DNA of 64,000 nucleotides from Solirubrobacter sp963736505 (lineage in GTDB: Bacteria > Actinomycetota > Thermoleophilia > Solirubrobacterales > Solirubrobacteraceae). The notes beneath the pieces are model-generated. The model did no database searches and was not told where the DNA came from. It saw only the letters and a program-made list of their open reading frames with translations. Positions 33,940 to 43,203 of this stretch are shown here, one piece after another. Both the position numbers and the translations under genes were made by a program. The stretch lies in the NCBI GenBank assembly GCA_963736505.1, contig CAVTOZ010000001.1, positions 806,001-870,000 of the forward strand, in the 5' to 3' direction. Within the stretch, counting starts at the first letter, position 1. The number at the start of each line of letters is the position of its first letter.

Positions 33940-35268
33940 ATGGGTCATGCGGTGATGGCCGACGTGCATGTCGGCAGTGACGACCACGCGCTCGAGCGCG
34001 TTCCGCGCGACGAGCGGTATCCCTGGCTGAGCGTCGCGATGCAGCGCTTCGGCCAGATCGCGTGCATGTCGCAGTTCCTGCTGGGCGCGACGCTGGGCTT
34101 CGGGATGACGCTCGGCAACGCGATCCTCGCGATCACGCTCGGGTGCGTGCTGCTCGAGATCGTCGCGATCGCCGTCGGCATCGCCGGCATGCGCGAAGGG
34201 CTCTCCACCAGCGTGCTCGCGCGCTGGACGGGCTTCGGCAGCCTCGGCTCGAGCCTGATCGGGCTCGTCGTCGCGGTCAGCCTGATCGGCTGGTTCGGGA
34301 TCCAGAACGCCGTCTTCGCCGACGGCCTGCACTCGATCGTCGGCGGGCTGCCGACGTGGATGTGGACGATCCTGTGCGGTGCCGGGGTCACCGCCATCGT
34401 CGTCTACGGCTTCGGCTCGATGGCGTGGACGGCGTACATCACCGTGCCCGCGTTCCTGCTGCTCGCGGGCTGGTCGATCGCGAACGAGCTGACCAAGCAC
34501 TCGCTCTCGGACCTCGCCTCCTCGTCCGCTCCGGGCCCCGCGATCTCGCTCGCCACCGGCACCACGCTCGTCGCCGGCGGCTTCATAGTCGGCATGGTGA
34601 TCACGCCGGACATGACGCGCTACAACCGCTCCGCCGCCGACGTGGTCAAGCAGACGCTGATCTCCGTCACGCTCGGGGAGTACCTGATCGGGATCATCGC
34701 CGTGCTGCTCGCGCACGCGATCAAGAGCGCCGACATCGTCGCGATCGTGACGTCGACGACCGGCTCGGTCGGCGTGCTGGTGCTGATCGCCGCGACGATC
34801 AAGATCAACGACTGGAACCTCTACTCGTCCAGCCTCGGGATCGTGAACTTCGCCGACCAGGTGTTCAACGCGCGCCTCAACCGCGCGGTCGTGACGATCG
34901 CGGTCGGCGTGCTCGGGACGGGCCTGGCCGCCGCCGGCATCCTCGATCACTTCACGACCTTCCTCACCACGCTCGGCGTCGCCGTCCCGCCGATCGCGGG
35001 CATCATGGCCGCCGAGTACTGGGTCGTGCGCACGCACCGGGCCGAGCTCGAGGCGTCGCTCGAGCTGGGCACGCTGCCCGAGAGCGCGCCGCGCTGGGTG
35101 CCGTCGTCGCTGGTGATCTGGCTCGCCGCGTTCCTGATCGGCAAGTACCTGGAATGGGGCATCCCGTCGCTGAACTCGCTGGCGGTCGCGTTCGTCGGCT
35201 ACGTGATCGTGGGCCGGCTCGCGCAGGCGCGCCGCGTCGCCCCCGCGCGGATGACGACGGCGGCGTGA
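33940..35268 (+). CDS. NCS1-family nucleobase/hydantoin permease
   Basis: A 442-residue transporter with about twelve membrane helices and the CodB/Mhp1/allantoin permease architecture: ERYPWLSVAMQRFGQIACMS opening, GATLGFGMTLGNAILAITLG, and a central GGFIVGMVITPDMTRYNRSAAD. NCS1 carriers move cytosine, purines, allantoin or hydantoins with Na+ or H+. ATG 33940 has AAGGAG six bases upstream. It is the first gene of the permease-hydantoinase-DUF917-PucR cassette; the following gene starts within six bases. Confidence 0.92.
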   Translation: MGHAVMADVHVGSDDHALERVPRDERYPWLSVAMQRFGQIACMSQFLLGATLGFGMTLGNAILAITLGCVLLEIVAIAVGIAGMREGLSTSVLARWTGFGSLGSSLIGLVVAVSLIGWFGIQNAVFADGLHSIVGGLPTWMWTILCGAGVTAIVVYGFGSMAWTAYITVPAFLLLAGWSIANELTKHSLSDLASSSAPGPAISLATGTTLVAGGFIVGMVITPDMTRYNRSAADVVKQTLISVTLGEYLIGIIAVLLAHAIKSADIVAIVTSTTGSVGVLVLIAATIKINDWNLYSSSLGIVNFADQVFNARLNRAVVTIAVGVLGTGLAAAGILDHFTTFLTTLGVAVPPIAGIMAAEYWVVRTHRAELEASLELGTLPESAPRWVPSSLVIWLAAFLIGKYLEWGIPSLNSLAVAFVGYVIVGRLAQARRVAPARMTTAA

Positions 35269-35270
35269 GC

Positions 35271-36821
35271 ATGCGCATCGGCATCGACGTCGGCGGGACC
35301 AACACCGACGCCGTCCTGATGGACGGCGAGCGGGTGCTGGCCGCCGTCAAGACGTCCACCACCGCCGACGTCACCGAGGGCATCGTCGGCGCCCTGGCCG
35401 GGCTGGCCGAGCAGCGCCGCTTCGAGCCCGCCGAGGTCGCGGCCGTGATGATCGGCACGACGCACTTCACGAACGCGATCGTCGAGGCGCGCCGGATCGC
35501 GCCCACGGCGGCGATCCGGCTCGGGCTGCCGGCCACGCGGGCGCTGCCGCCGATGGTCGACTGGCCGGAGCGGCTCGCGCAGGCGCTCGGCCGGCACGTC
35601 TACCTGTGCCATGGCGGCCACGAGTTCGACGGGCGCGTGATCGCGCCGCTGGACCGCGACGAGCTGCTGGCCGCGGTCGAGGACATCGCCGCCAAGGGGA
35701 TCGCGTCGGTCGCGATCTCGTCCGTGTTCAGCCCCGTCAGCTCGGAGTTCGAGACCGAGGCGGCGGCGATCGTGCGCGAGCGGCTGCCCGGCGCCGACAT
35801 CTCGCTCTCGCACGAGGTCGGCCGCATGGGCCTGCTCGAGCGCGAGAACGCGACGATCGTCAACGCGTGCCTGCGGCCGCTGGCGGCCGACATCACGGCC
35901 GCGTTCGAGCGCTCGATCGCCGACGCGGGAATCGACGCGCCGCTGTTCCTCTCGCAGAACGACGGCACGCTGATGGACGTCGAGTATGCGCGCAGCTACC
36001 CCGTCGCGACGTTCGCGTCCGGGCCGACGAACTCGATGCGCGGCGCCGCGTTCCTGTCGGGGCTGCAGGCCTGCGCGGTCGTCGACGTCGGCGGCACGAC
36101 GACCGACGTCGGCATGCTCCAGCGCGGCTTCCCGCGCGAGGCGTCGGCCGAGGTCGACATCGGCGGCGTGCGGACGAACTTCCGCATGCCCGACGTGCTC
36201 AGCGTCGGCATCGGCGGCGGCTCGTACGTGCGCGACGGCGAGGTCGGGCCCGACAGCGTCGGCTACGAGCTCACGCGGCGGGCGCTCGTCTTCGGTGGCG
36301 ACGTGCTGACCGCGACGGACCTGGCGGTGGCGGCCGGGATCGCCGAGATCGGCGACCCGTCGCTCGTGCGCGATCTCGATCCCGCGCTGGTGCGGGCCGG
36401 GCTCGACCGGATCGCGCAGGACATCGCGACGATCGTCGACCGCATGCGCACGAGCGCGACGCCGCTGCCGGTGGTGGCCGTCGGCGGCGGCTCGATCCTC
36501 GTGCCGGAGACGCTCGAGAGCGCCTCCGAGGTCCGCTGGCCGGAGCACTTCGCGGTCGCCAACGCGATCGGCGCGGCGATCGCGCAGGTCGGCGGCGAGG
36601 TCGACCGGATCTTCGCCGTCGACGCCGGCAGCCGCGACTCCGTGCTCGACACGGCCAAGCAGGAGGCGGTCGACAAGGCGATCGCGGCCGGCGCGCGGCC
36701 CGGCACCGTCGAGATCTTCGACGTCGACGAGGTGCCGATCGCCTACCTGCCCGGCAACGCCACGCGGATCCGCGTCAAGGCGGTCGGCGAGCTGCAGCTG
36801 GCGGAGCGCGTCCATGCGTGA
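35271..36821 (+). CDS. Hydantoinase/oxoprolinase family protein (HyuA-like)
   Basis: A 516-residue ASKHA-fold protein of the HydA_N/Hydantoinase_A family. The first ATP-binding loop is RIGIDVGGTNTDAVLMDG and the second CAVVDVGGTTTDVGML. ALAGLAEQRRFEPAEVAAVM precedes a TTHFTNAIVEARR motif typical of the family. Such enzymes open five-membered lactam rings, usually with ATP. The B subunit normally paired with HyuA is absent. Start ATG 35271; a GTG at 35265 overlaps the permease stop. Its stop overlaps the first DUF917 gene by eight bases. Confidence 0.9.
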   Translation: MRIGIDVGGTNTDAVLMDGERVLAAVKTSTTADVTEGIVGALAGLAEQRRFEPAEVAAVMIGTTHFTNAIVEARRIAPTAAIRLGLPATRALPPMVDWPERLAQALGRHVYLCHGGHEFDGRVIAPLDRDELLAAVEDIAAKGIASVAISSVFSPVSSEFETEAAAIVRERLPGADISLSHEVGRMGLLERENATIVNACLRPLAADITAAFERSIADAGIDAPLFLSQNDGTLMDVEYARSYPVATFASGPTNSMRGAAFLSGLQACAVVDVGGTTTDVGMLQRGFPREASAEVDIGGVRTNFRMPDVLSVGIGGGSYVRDGEVGPDSVGYELTRRALVFGGDVLTATDLAVAAGIAEIGDPSLVRDLDPALVRAGLDRIAQDIATIVDRMRTSATPLPVVAVGGGSILVPETLESASEVRWPEHFAVANAIGAAIAQVGGEVDRIFAVDAGSRDSVLDTAKQEAVDKAIAAGARPGTVEIFDVDEVPIAYLPGNATRIRVKAVGELQLAERVHA

Positions 36822-37884
36822 GATCGGCGTGCCCCAGCTGCGCGACATCGCGCGCGGCGCGGCCGTGCTCGGCACGGGAGGCGGCGGCGACCCGTACATC
36901 GGGCGGCTGCTCGCCGAGCAGGCGATCCGCGCGCACGGGCCGGTGACGCTCGTCGACGTGGACGAGGTCCCCGGCGACGCGCTCGTCGTGCCGTCGGCGA
37001 TGATCGGGGCGCCGACGGTGATGCTCGAGAAGCTGCCCGCCGGCGGCGAGGCGGCGGCCGCGCTGCGCGCGCTCGAGGACGTGCTCGGGCGGCGCGTGAC
37101 GCACACCGTCTCGATCGAGGCGGGCGGGCTGAACTCGACCGTGCCGTTCGTGACGGGCGCCGAGCTCGGGCTGCCGGTCGTCGACGCCGACGGCATGGGC
37201 CGCGCGTTCCCGGAGGTCCAGATGGTGCTCTGCACGCTCGCCGGCGTGCAGGCGGCCCCGCTCGCGCTCGCCGACGAGAAGGGCAACAGCCTCGTCATGC
37301 GCACGATCGACAACACCTGGGCGGAGCGCTTCGCGCGCACCGCGACGGTCGAGATGGGCGCCTCGGCGATGATGGCCGTCTACGCACTCTCGGGCGCGCA
37401 GCTGGAGGACGCGATGGTGCCGGGCACGATCACGCTGTGCGAGGAGCTGGGCGCGCTGATCCGCGCCGAGCGGGCCGCGCACGGCGACGCCGCCGGCGCG
37501 GTGATCGAGCGGCTGCGCGGGCGCGAGCTGATCCGCGGCAAGGTCGCCGACGTCGCGCGCCGCACCGAAGGCGGCTTCGCCCGCGGCGAGGCGCTGATCG
37601 AAGGCGAAGCCGGGTCGCTGCGGCTGCAGTTCCAGAACGAGCACCTGCTCGCCGTGCTCGACGGCGAGGTGCTGGCGTCCACGCCCGACCTGATCGTCGT
37701 GCTCGACGCCGAGACCGGTGAGCCGGTGACGACCGAGGGCCTGCGCTACGGCCAGCGCGTCGTCGCGCTCGGCGCGCCGTGCGACCCGCGCTGGCGCTCG
37801 CCCGGCGGGCTGGAGCTGGCGGGGCCGCGCGTGTTCGGCTACGACCACGACTTCGTGCCGGTGGAGGCGCTCGCGCATGTTTGA
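36814..37884 (+). CDS. DUF917 (S-methyl-thiohydantoin desulfurase family) protein 1
   Basis: A 356-residue member of the family formerly DUF917. The N-terminal block is LRDIARGAAVLGTGGGGDPY, the centre has VVDADGMGRAFPEVQM, and the C-terminal block is QNEHLLAVLDGEVLASTPDL then TTEGLRYGQRVVALG. The Pfam family is now named for S-methyl-thiohydantoin desulfurase; related proteins act on hydantoin-like rings. Start ATG 36814 overlaps the HyuA stop. It is the first of three tandem paralogues and overlaps the second by eight bases. Confidence 0.88.
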   Translation: MREIGVPQLRDIARGAAVLGTGGGGDPYIGRLLAEQAIRAHGPVTLVDVDEVPGDALVVPSAMIGAPTVMLEKLPAGGEAAAALRALEDVLGRRVTHTVSIEAGGLNSTVPFVTGAELGLPVVDADGMGRAFPEVQMVLCTLAGVQAAPLALADEKGNSLVMRTIDNTWAERFARTATVEMGASAMMAVYALSGAQLEDAMVPGTITLCEELGALIRAERAAHGDAAGAVIERLRGRELIRGKVADVARRTEGGFARGEALIEGEAGSLRLQFQNEHLLAVLDGEVLASTPDLIVVLDAETGEPVTTEGLRYGQRVVALGAPCDPRWRSPGGLELAGPRVFGYDHDFVPVEALAHV

Positions 37885-38968
37885 GCTCTCGCTGCCGGAT
37901 CTGCGCGATCTCGCGCGCGGCGCCGCGCTGCTCGGTACGGGCGGCGGCGGCGATCCGACCATCGGGCGGCTGCTGGTCGAGGCGGCGCTGGCCGACGGCG
38001 GCCGCGTGCGGGTACTCGACCCGGACGAGCTCGACGACGGCGCCTTCGTCCTCCCCACCGCGATGATGGGCGCGCCGACGGTGTTCGTCGAGAAGATCCC
38101 GGCGGGCGACGAGGGCGTCGCCGCGTTGCGGGCGCTGGAGGCGCACCTCGGGCGGCGCGCGGACGCGACGATGCCGATCGAGTGCGGCGGGATCAACTCG
38201 ATGATCCCGCTGGTGGTGGCCGCGCGGACCGGGCTGCCGGTGGTCGACGCCGACGGCATGGGGCGCGCGTTCCCGGAGCTGCAGATGGAGACGTTCGGCG
38301 TCTACGGCGTGTCGGCCTGTCCGATGGCGATCACGGACGAGCGCGGCAACACGTCGATCCTCGACACCGCCGGCGACAACGCGCGCATGGAGTGGTACGC
38401 GCGCGGCCTGACGATCCGCATGGGCGGGGCGTCGCACATCTGCGAGTACCCGATGTCCGGGGCCGACGTCAAGCGCACCGCCGTCCCGCGCACGCTCACG
38501 CTGGGCATCCGGCTGGGACGCACGATCCGCGAGGCGCGCGAGGCGCATCGCGACCCGTTCGCGGCGTTGCGCGACGCGCTGGCCGACACGCTCTACTCGC
38601 ACGGCGAGGTGATCTACGAGGGCAAGGTCGTGGACGTGATGCGGCGGACGGTCGACGGGTTCGCGCGCGGCGGCGCGTGGATCGCGCCGTTCGACGACGG
38701 CCCGCGGCTGGAGCTGCACTTCCAGAACGAGCACCTGATCGCGCGGGTCGGCGACCGCGTGCGCGCGATCGTGCCCGACCTGATCTGCGTGCTCGACGCC
38801 GAGACGGCCGAGCCGATCACCACCGAGCAGCTTCGCTACGGTCAGCGCGTGCGCGTGTTCGCGATCTCGACGCCGGCCGTGATGCGCACCCCGGAGGCGC
38901 TCGCCGTCTTCGGGCCGGCGGCGTTCGGCCTCGAGGATGCATACCGGCCGGTCGAGTCGCTCGCGTGA
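37877..38968 (+). CDS. DUF917 (S-methyl-thiohydantoin desulfurase family) protein 2
   Basis: A 363-residue paralogue of the preceding gene. It keeps LRDLARGAALLGTGGGGDPT, DADGMGRAFPELQM, QNEHLIARVGDRVRAI and TTEQLRYGQRVRVFA. The identical block order and clear similarity indicate duplication from the same ancestor. Specific to this copy are the ECGGINSMIPLV segment and a Met-rich EMQM region. It is coupled to both neighbours by overlapping ends, so all three should be made together, perhaps as a heteromer. Confidence 0.87.
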   Translation: MFELSLPDLRDLARGAALLGTGGGGDPTIGRLLVEAALADGGRVRVLDPDELDDGAFVLPTAMMGAPTVFVEKIPAGDEGVAALRALEAHLGRRADATMPIECGGINSMIPLVVAARTGLPVVDADGMGRAFPELQMETFGVYGVSACPMAITDERGNTSILDTAGDNARMEWYARGLTIRMGGASHICEYPMSGADVKRTAVPRTLTLGIRLGRTIREAREAHRDPFAALRDALADTLYSHGEVIYEGKVVDVMRRTVDGFARGGAWIAPFDDGPRLELHFQNEHLIARVGDRVRAIVPDLICVLDAETAEPITTEQLRYGQRVRVFAISTPAVMRTPEALAVFGPAAFGLEDAYRPVESLA

Positions 38969-39989
38969 GCTGACCGCCGCGGATCTGCCCGCGCTCACGC
39001 GCGGTGCCGAGCTGCTGGGCGGCGGGGGCGGCGGCGACCCGCCGCTGTGGTCGCTGCTGACCGCCCGCGTGCTCGCGGACGGCGCCGTGTCGCTGGTGGA
39101 GCCGGAGTCGCTGCCGGACGACGGGCGCGTGATCGCCTCGGCGATGATCGGCGCGCCCGCGATCATGGCCGAGTACCTGCCGGGCGGCGGCGAGTTCGTG
39201 CGCGCGTTCCAGGCGCTCGAGCGGGCGATCGGCGAGCCGGCCGTCGCCGTGATGGGGCTCGAGCACGCCGGCGTGAACGTGTTCCCGCCGATCATGGTCG
39301 CCGCCGTCCTCGGCCTGCCGCTGCTCGACCTCGACGGCATGGGCCGCGCGTTCCCGCGGCTCGATCACACCCTGCTGCACGCGCGCGGAGCGCGCTGCGG
39401 GCCGCTCGTGAGCACCGGCGTGGGCGGCGAGCTCGTGCTGATCGACGTCGACGACGCGGTCCGCGGCGAAGCGCTGGCGCGCGCCTGCCTGCCCGCGCTG
39501 GGCGGCTGGGCGGCGCACGCGTGCTACCCGGTGTCGGTCGCGGAGGCGCGCCGCTGCGCGCTGCGCGGGACGCTCTCGCGCGCGCTGTCGCTCGGCGCGG
39601 CGGCGGCCGGCGCGGACGGCCCGGAGGACCTGGCCGAGCGGCTCGGCGCCCGCCTGCTCGGCCGCGGGCGCGTGATCGCGGTCGAGCGCCACGACGCGGG
39701 CGGGCCGTTCGGCACGGTGCTGATCGAGCCGGCGGAGCACGCCGGCTCGACGCTGCGGATCGAGCTGCAGACGGAGTACCTGCTGGCGACGCTCGACGGG
39801 GCGCTGGTCGCCGCGACGCCCGACCCGATCGTCGTCCTCGACGGGCACAGCCTGGCGGCGATCAACTGCGAGCAGGTGCGGCGCGGCAACGACGTCGCGG
39901 TGCTGGTGCTGCCCGCCGACCCGGCCTGGCGCGAGCCGGCCGCGCTCGCGCTGGTGGGGCCGGAGGCGTTCGGGTACGCGGTGACGTGA
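38937..39989 (+). CDS. DUF917 family protein 3 (diverged)
   Basis: A 350-residue third paralogue, the most diverged. The glycine block is LLGGGGGGDPPLWSLL instead of GTGGGGDP, and the C-terminal TTE.LRYGQ motif becomes INCEQVRRGND. DLDGMGRAFPRLDH is retained. ATG 38937 overlaps the previous gene by 32 bases; alignment with the paralogues would put the natural start eight codons later, but no ordinary start codon exists there. The altered motifs suggest a regulatory or structural subunit. Confidence 0.82.
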   Translation: MHTGRSSRSRELTAADLPALTRGAELLGGGGGGDPPLWSLLTARVLADGAVSLVEPESLPDDGRVIASAMIGAPAIMAEYLPGGGEFVRAFQALERAIGEPAVAVMGLEHAGVNVFPPIMVAAVLGLPLLDLDGMGRAFPRLDHTLLHARGARCGPLVSTGVGGELVLIDVDDAVRGEALARACLPALGGWAAHACYPVSVAEARRCALRGTLSRALSLGAAAAGADGPEDLAERLGARLLGRGRVIAVERHDAGGPFGTVLIEPAEHAGSTLRIELQTEYLLATLDGALVAATPDPIVVLDGHSLAAINCEQVRRGNDVAVLVLPADPAWREPAALALVGPEAFGYAVT

Positions 39990-41521
39990 TGACCGACGCG
40001 GCGGCCCCGACGGTGCGCGACCTGCTCGCCGACGCGGCGCTGGCCGCCGCGCGGCTCGTCGGCGGCGCGGCCGGGCTCGATCGCGCGGTCGGATCGGTGA
40101 TCGTCGCCGAGCGCGTCGATCGCGCCGCGCCGGAGGCCGGCGCCGCCGTCGTGCTGGTGGCGCGCCGCGGCGCGACGAGCCTCGACGCCGACGTGGCGCT
40201 GCGTCACGCCGCCGATCGCGGCGCCGCCCTGGTGCTGCTGCCCGAAGGCCTCGCCGGGCCGAGCACGCCGCGGATCGCCGACCGGCTCGCGATCGCCACG
40301 GTCGTGCACGCGGCCGCCGACGCGCACGCCCTCGCGCACGCGCTCGACGCCGCCGTCCGGGCGCCGCGGCTCGCCGCCGCCGAGCTCGGCCTCGCCGCCG
40401 CCCGCGCGGTCCGCTCGGCGGCGGCCGACCCGCAGCGCGCCGTGCCGGCACTCGCGACCGCGCTCGGCCTCGACGTCGCGATCGTCGACGCCGAGGGCGC
40501 GGAGATCGCGGGCCCGGCGCCGCTGCTCCCCGACGGGCTGCTCGCCGACGTGCCGCGGACGCTGCCGGACGCCGGCACCGGCGGCCTGTTCGTCTCCGCG
40601 CCGATCGTGCTCGTCGCCGCGCCCGAGGCATGGCTGATCGCCGGGCCGGCGCGCCTCGGGCCGGGGCGCGCGGCCGCGGTCGGGGCGGCGCTCGAGGTCG
40701 CATGCGCCGGCCTGGCCGGCGCGTTCTCGCGGCGGCGGCTCGCGCTCGAGCGCGACGCCCGCTTCCGCGCGAACCTGCTCGCCGAGCTGCTGGCGCTGAG
40801 CGGCCCGCCGCCGCCGCAGCTCGCGGAGCGCGTCGTGGCGGCGGGCTGGCGGACCGCGGGCTGGCACGTCGCGCTGCACCTCAGCGCGCCGGGCGCGACG
40901 GAGGCGCGGATCGCCGCCGCGACCGCGCGGGTCGAGCGGCTGCTCGCCGAGCACAGCTTCGACGGGCCGCTCGCGCCGGCCTCCGACGGCTGGTCGACGT
41001 GGGTCACGAGCGACGCGGAGCCGGCGCCGGCCGGCTATCGCGCCGTCGTGCGGGCCGCACGCGCGCTCGTCGGCGCCGCGGCGCCCGAGCTCGTCCTGCA
41101 CGGCGGCGTCGGCGCGCCGCGCGCCGGCGTGCGCGGCCTCGGCCAGACCGTCGCCGAGGCGCGCCACGCGAGCGTCCTCGCCGGCGCCGCCGGCGATCGC
41201 CCGGCCGTCGAGCACGTCGGCGAGCAGGACGGCCGGCGGCTGCTGCTCGGCTCGATCGGCTCACCCTCGTTCCGCGCCTACGCGGAGTCGCTGCTGGCGC
41301 CGCTCGGCGACGGCGCCGATCCGGTGCTGCTGCCGACCCTGGAGGCCTACCTGGACCACGAGTCCTCGGCCGCCAGCACGGCGGCCGCGCTCGGCGTGCA
41401 CCGCAACACGATCGCCCAGCGGATCCGCCGCGCCGAGTCGCTGCTCGGCGTCAGCCTCGGGCAGGTCGACGAGCGGCTGACGCTCCACCTCGCCTGCCGC
41501 GTGCTGCGCGCCGGGTCGTGA
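39989..41521 (+). CDS. PucR-family transcriptional regulator
   Basis: A 510-residue activator of the PucR type. The N-terminal PucR domain contains VRDLLADAALAAARLVGG, then GLDRAVGSVIVAERVD; a GGDEF-like linker domain follows; and the C-terminal HTH_30 is at LEAYLDHESSAASTAAALG and HRNTIAQRIRRAE. In other bacteria PucR regulates purine or urea-nitrogen catabolism. ATG 39989 overlaps the third DUF917 stop (TGATG). As the last gene of the cassette it likely controls the permease operon, probably through operators near 33820-33870. Confidence 0.9.
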   Translation: MTDAAAPTVRDLLADAALAAARLVGGAAGLDRAVGSVIVAERVDRAAPEAGAAVVLVARRGATSLDADVALRHAADRGAALVLLPEGLAGPSTPRIADRLAIATVVHAAADAHALAHALDAAVRAPRLAAAELGLAAARAVRSAAADPQRAVPALATALGLDVAIVDAEGAEIAGPAPLLPDGLLADVPRTLPDAGTGGLFVSAPIVLVAAPEAWLIAGPARLGPGRAAAVGAALEVACAGLAGAFSRRRLALERDARFRANLLAELLALSGPPPPQLAERVVAAGWRTAGWHVALHLSAPGATEARIAAATARVERLLAEHSFDGPLAPASDGWSTWVTSDAEPAPAGYRAVVRAARALVGAAAPELVLHGGVGAPRAGVRGLGQTVAEARHASVLAGAAGDRPAVEHVGEQDGRRLLLGSIGSPSFRAYAESLLAPLGDGADPVLLPTLEAYLDHESSAASTAAALGVHRNTIAQRIRRAESLLGVSLGQVDERLTLHLACRVLRAGS

Positions 41522-41522
41522 C

Positions 41523-43193
41523 CTATCCGAGCCCGAGCAGGCCGCCGAGGTTGCGCGGGTCGACGCCGTACTTGGCCTGATAATCCTTCGCGCGCGCCGG
41601 GTCGGCGATCGCGAGCACGAGCTCCTCGCGCGAGGAGCCGTACTTGCACGCCGCGCGGTCGAGCCCCTTGAGCACCTGGTCCTGCAGGAACCCGGTGAGG
41701 CCGCCGGTCTGCGGCAGCGCGCGCGGCTTGCAGGGGTCCTGCAGCACGACCTCCGGCGGCGCGTGGCGGCCCGCCTCGACCGCGTAGACGGCGACGCACC
41801 CGCCGGCGACGAGCGCGGCCGCGGCGGCGGCCGCCCACGCGCGGCGGACGAGCAGCAGCGCGGCGAGCAGCCCGAGCGCGGCGGCGATCGCGTACGCGAT
41901 CTTGAACGCGTCCTGGACGGAGCGGACGACGAGTCCGTCGAGCCGGTCGGCGAGCCCGGGGTCGCTCTCCAGCTGCGCGCTGTGGCCCGCCAGCGCCGTC
42001 TTGAGCCCTTCGCGCGGGCGCTCGGCGTTGACGCCGTCGAACAGCGCCGGCGCGAGGTCGAGCTTGTCCTGCGGCGGCAGGCGCGCGTCGAGCACGAGCG
42101 CGGTGCCCTTCAGCACCGCCGTGTCGGTGAGGTCGTCGAGCTTGTGGCTCACGACCGGCGCCAGCAGCGCGAGCACGAGCACGATGCCGGCGTGGCGCGC
42201 GAGCAGCCCGTGCGCGGCGTCGGTCGACGTCCGCTCGGGCAGCAGCTCGCCGGCGAACGCGGGCAGCGCCAGCCCCATCCCGGCGCCCGCGAGGATCTGC
42301 GGCACGACCGCCCAGCCGAGCTCCGGCGCGGGCAGGAACGCGAGCGACGCGGCACCGCCCGCGAGCAGCACGGCGCCGCCGGCGGCGCGCGCGAGCGGCG
42401 GACCTCCGACGAGGCTGGCGGCGAGCGCGGCGAGCGGGAGCACGATCACGCCGGCGGCCGCCTTCAGCGGCGAGAACGCGAAGCCGGCGACCAGCTCGAG
42501 CACGAGCAGGAACAGCACCGCCGTGAACGCGGCGGACGTCAACCCGAGCGCGACGCCGGCCCGGGACGCGAACCCGGCGGTCGGCGGCGCCGCGACCTCG
42601 CCTCCCTCCCACACCGGCCCGAACCCGGCCTCACCCGTGGTCTCCGGCTCGACGCGCATCTTCGCCGCCAGGCAGCCGAACGCCGCCGCCGCGCAGACCG
42701 GCGCCTGGACCGCGAAGATCGCGCGCCAGTCGAGCGCCTGGGTCAGCGCGCCGCCCAGTGCCGGGCCGGCGGCCGTCCCGGCCAGCGCGGCTCCGAGCCA
42801 GAGGCGGCGGCCGTGGGCCGAGGCGCCCGCGTCGAGGATGTCGAACGCCGCGAGCAGGCCCGCGGCTCCGCCCGCCGCCTGGAACGCGCGGAAGACGAGC
42901 AGCGGTCCCAGCGCCGAGGCGATCGCGCACCCGACCGACGCCGCCGCGAACAGCGCGAGCCCGACCGCGCCGACCAGCGACGGGCCGAAGCGCCGCACGA
43001 GCCGCTCCGCGGGCAGGATCGCGATCGCGAGGACGAGCGCGTAGACGCCGACGATCGCGGCCACGCCGGTGACGGTCGTGTGCATCTCCACCAGGATCGG
43101 CGGGAGCGCGAGCGCGACGATCGACGCGTCGGCGAGCGCCAGCGCCGCCGCGGTCGCGACCAGCGCCCGCACGGCGGGACTCGGCGTGTGCAT
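41523..43193 (-). CDS. MFS transporter with C-terminal extension
   Basis: A 556-residue major-facilitator transporter of the DHA2-like drug/H+ type, with about twelve to fourteen helices and the GGALTQALDWRAIFAVQAP motif. The extracytoplasmic loops are long, and beyond the last helix there is a roughly 75-residue tail (QDPCKPRALPQTGGLTGFLQ then ADPARAKDYQAKYGVDPRNL) that looks like a small helical domain outside the membrane with two cysteines. It is downstream of an ArsR-type regulator on the same strand, so it is probably regulated export of a toxic compound. Confidence 0.85.
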   Translation of the reverse strand: MHTPSPAVRALVATAAALALADASIVALALPPILVEMHTTVTGVAAIVGVYALVLAIAILPAERLVRRFGPSLVGAVGLALFAAASVGCAIASALGPLLVFRAFQAAGGAAGLLAAFDILDAGASAHGRRLWLGAALAGTAAGPALGGALTQALDWRAIFAVQAPVCAAAAFGCLAAKMRVEPETTGEAGFGPVWEGGEVAAPPTAGFASRAGVALGLTSAAFTAVLFLLVLELVAGFAFSPLKAAAGVIVLPLAALAASLVGGPPLARAAGGAVLLAGGAASLAFLPAPELGWAVVPQILAGAGMGLALPAFAGELLPERTSTDAAHGLLARHAGIVLVLALLAPVVSHKLDDLTDTAVLKGTALVLDARLPPQDKLDLAPALFDGVNAERPREGLKTALAGHSAQLESDPGLADRLDGLVVRSVQDAFKIAYAIAAALGLLAALLLVRRAWAAAAAAALVAGGCVAVYAVEAGRHAPPEVVLQDPCKPRALPQTGGLTGFLQDQVLKGLDRAACKYGSSREELVLAIADPARAKDYQAKYGVDPRNLGGLLGLG

Positions 43194-43203
43194 GGCGGCG
43201 AGC

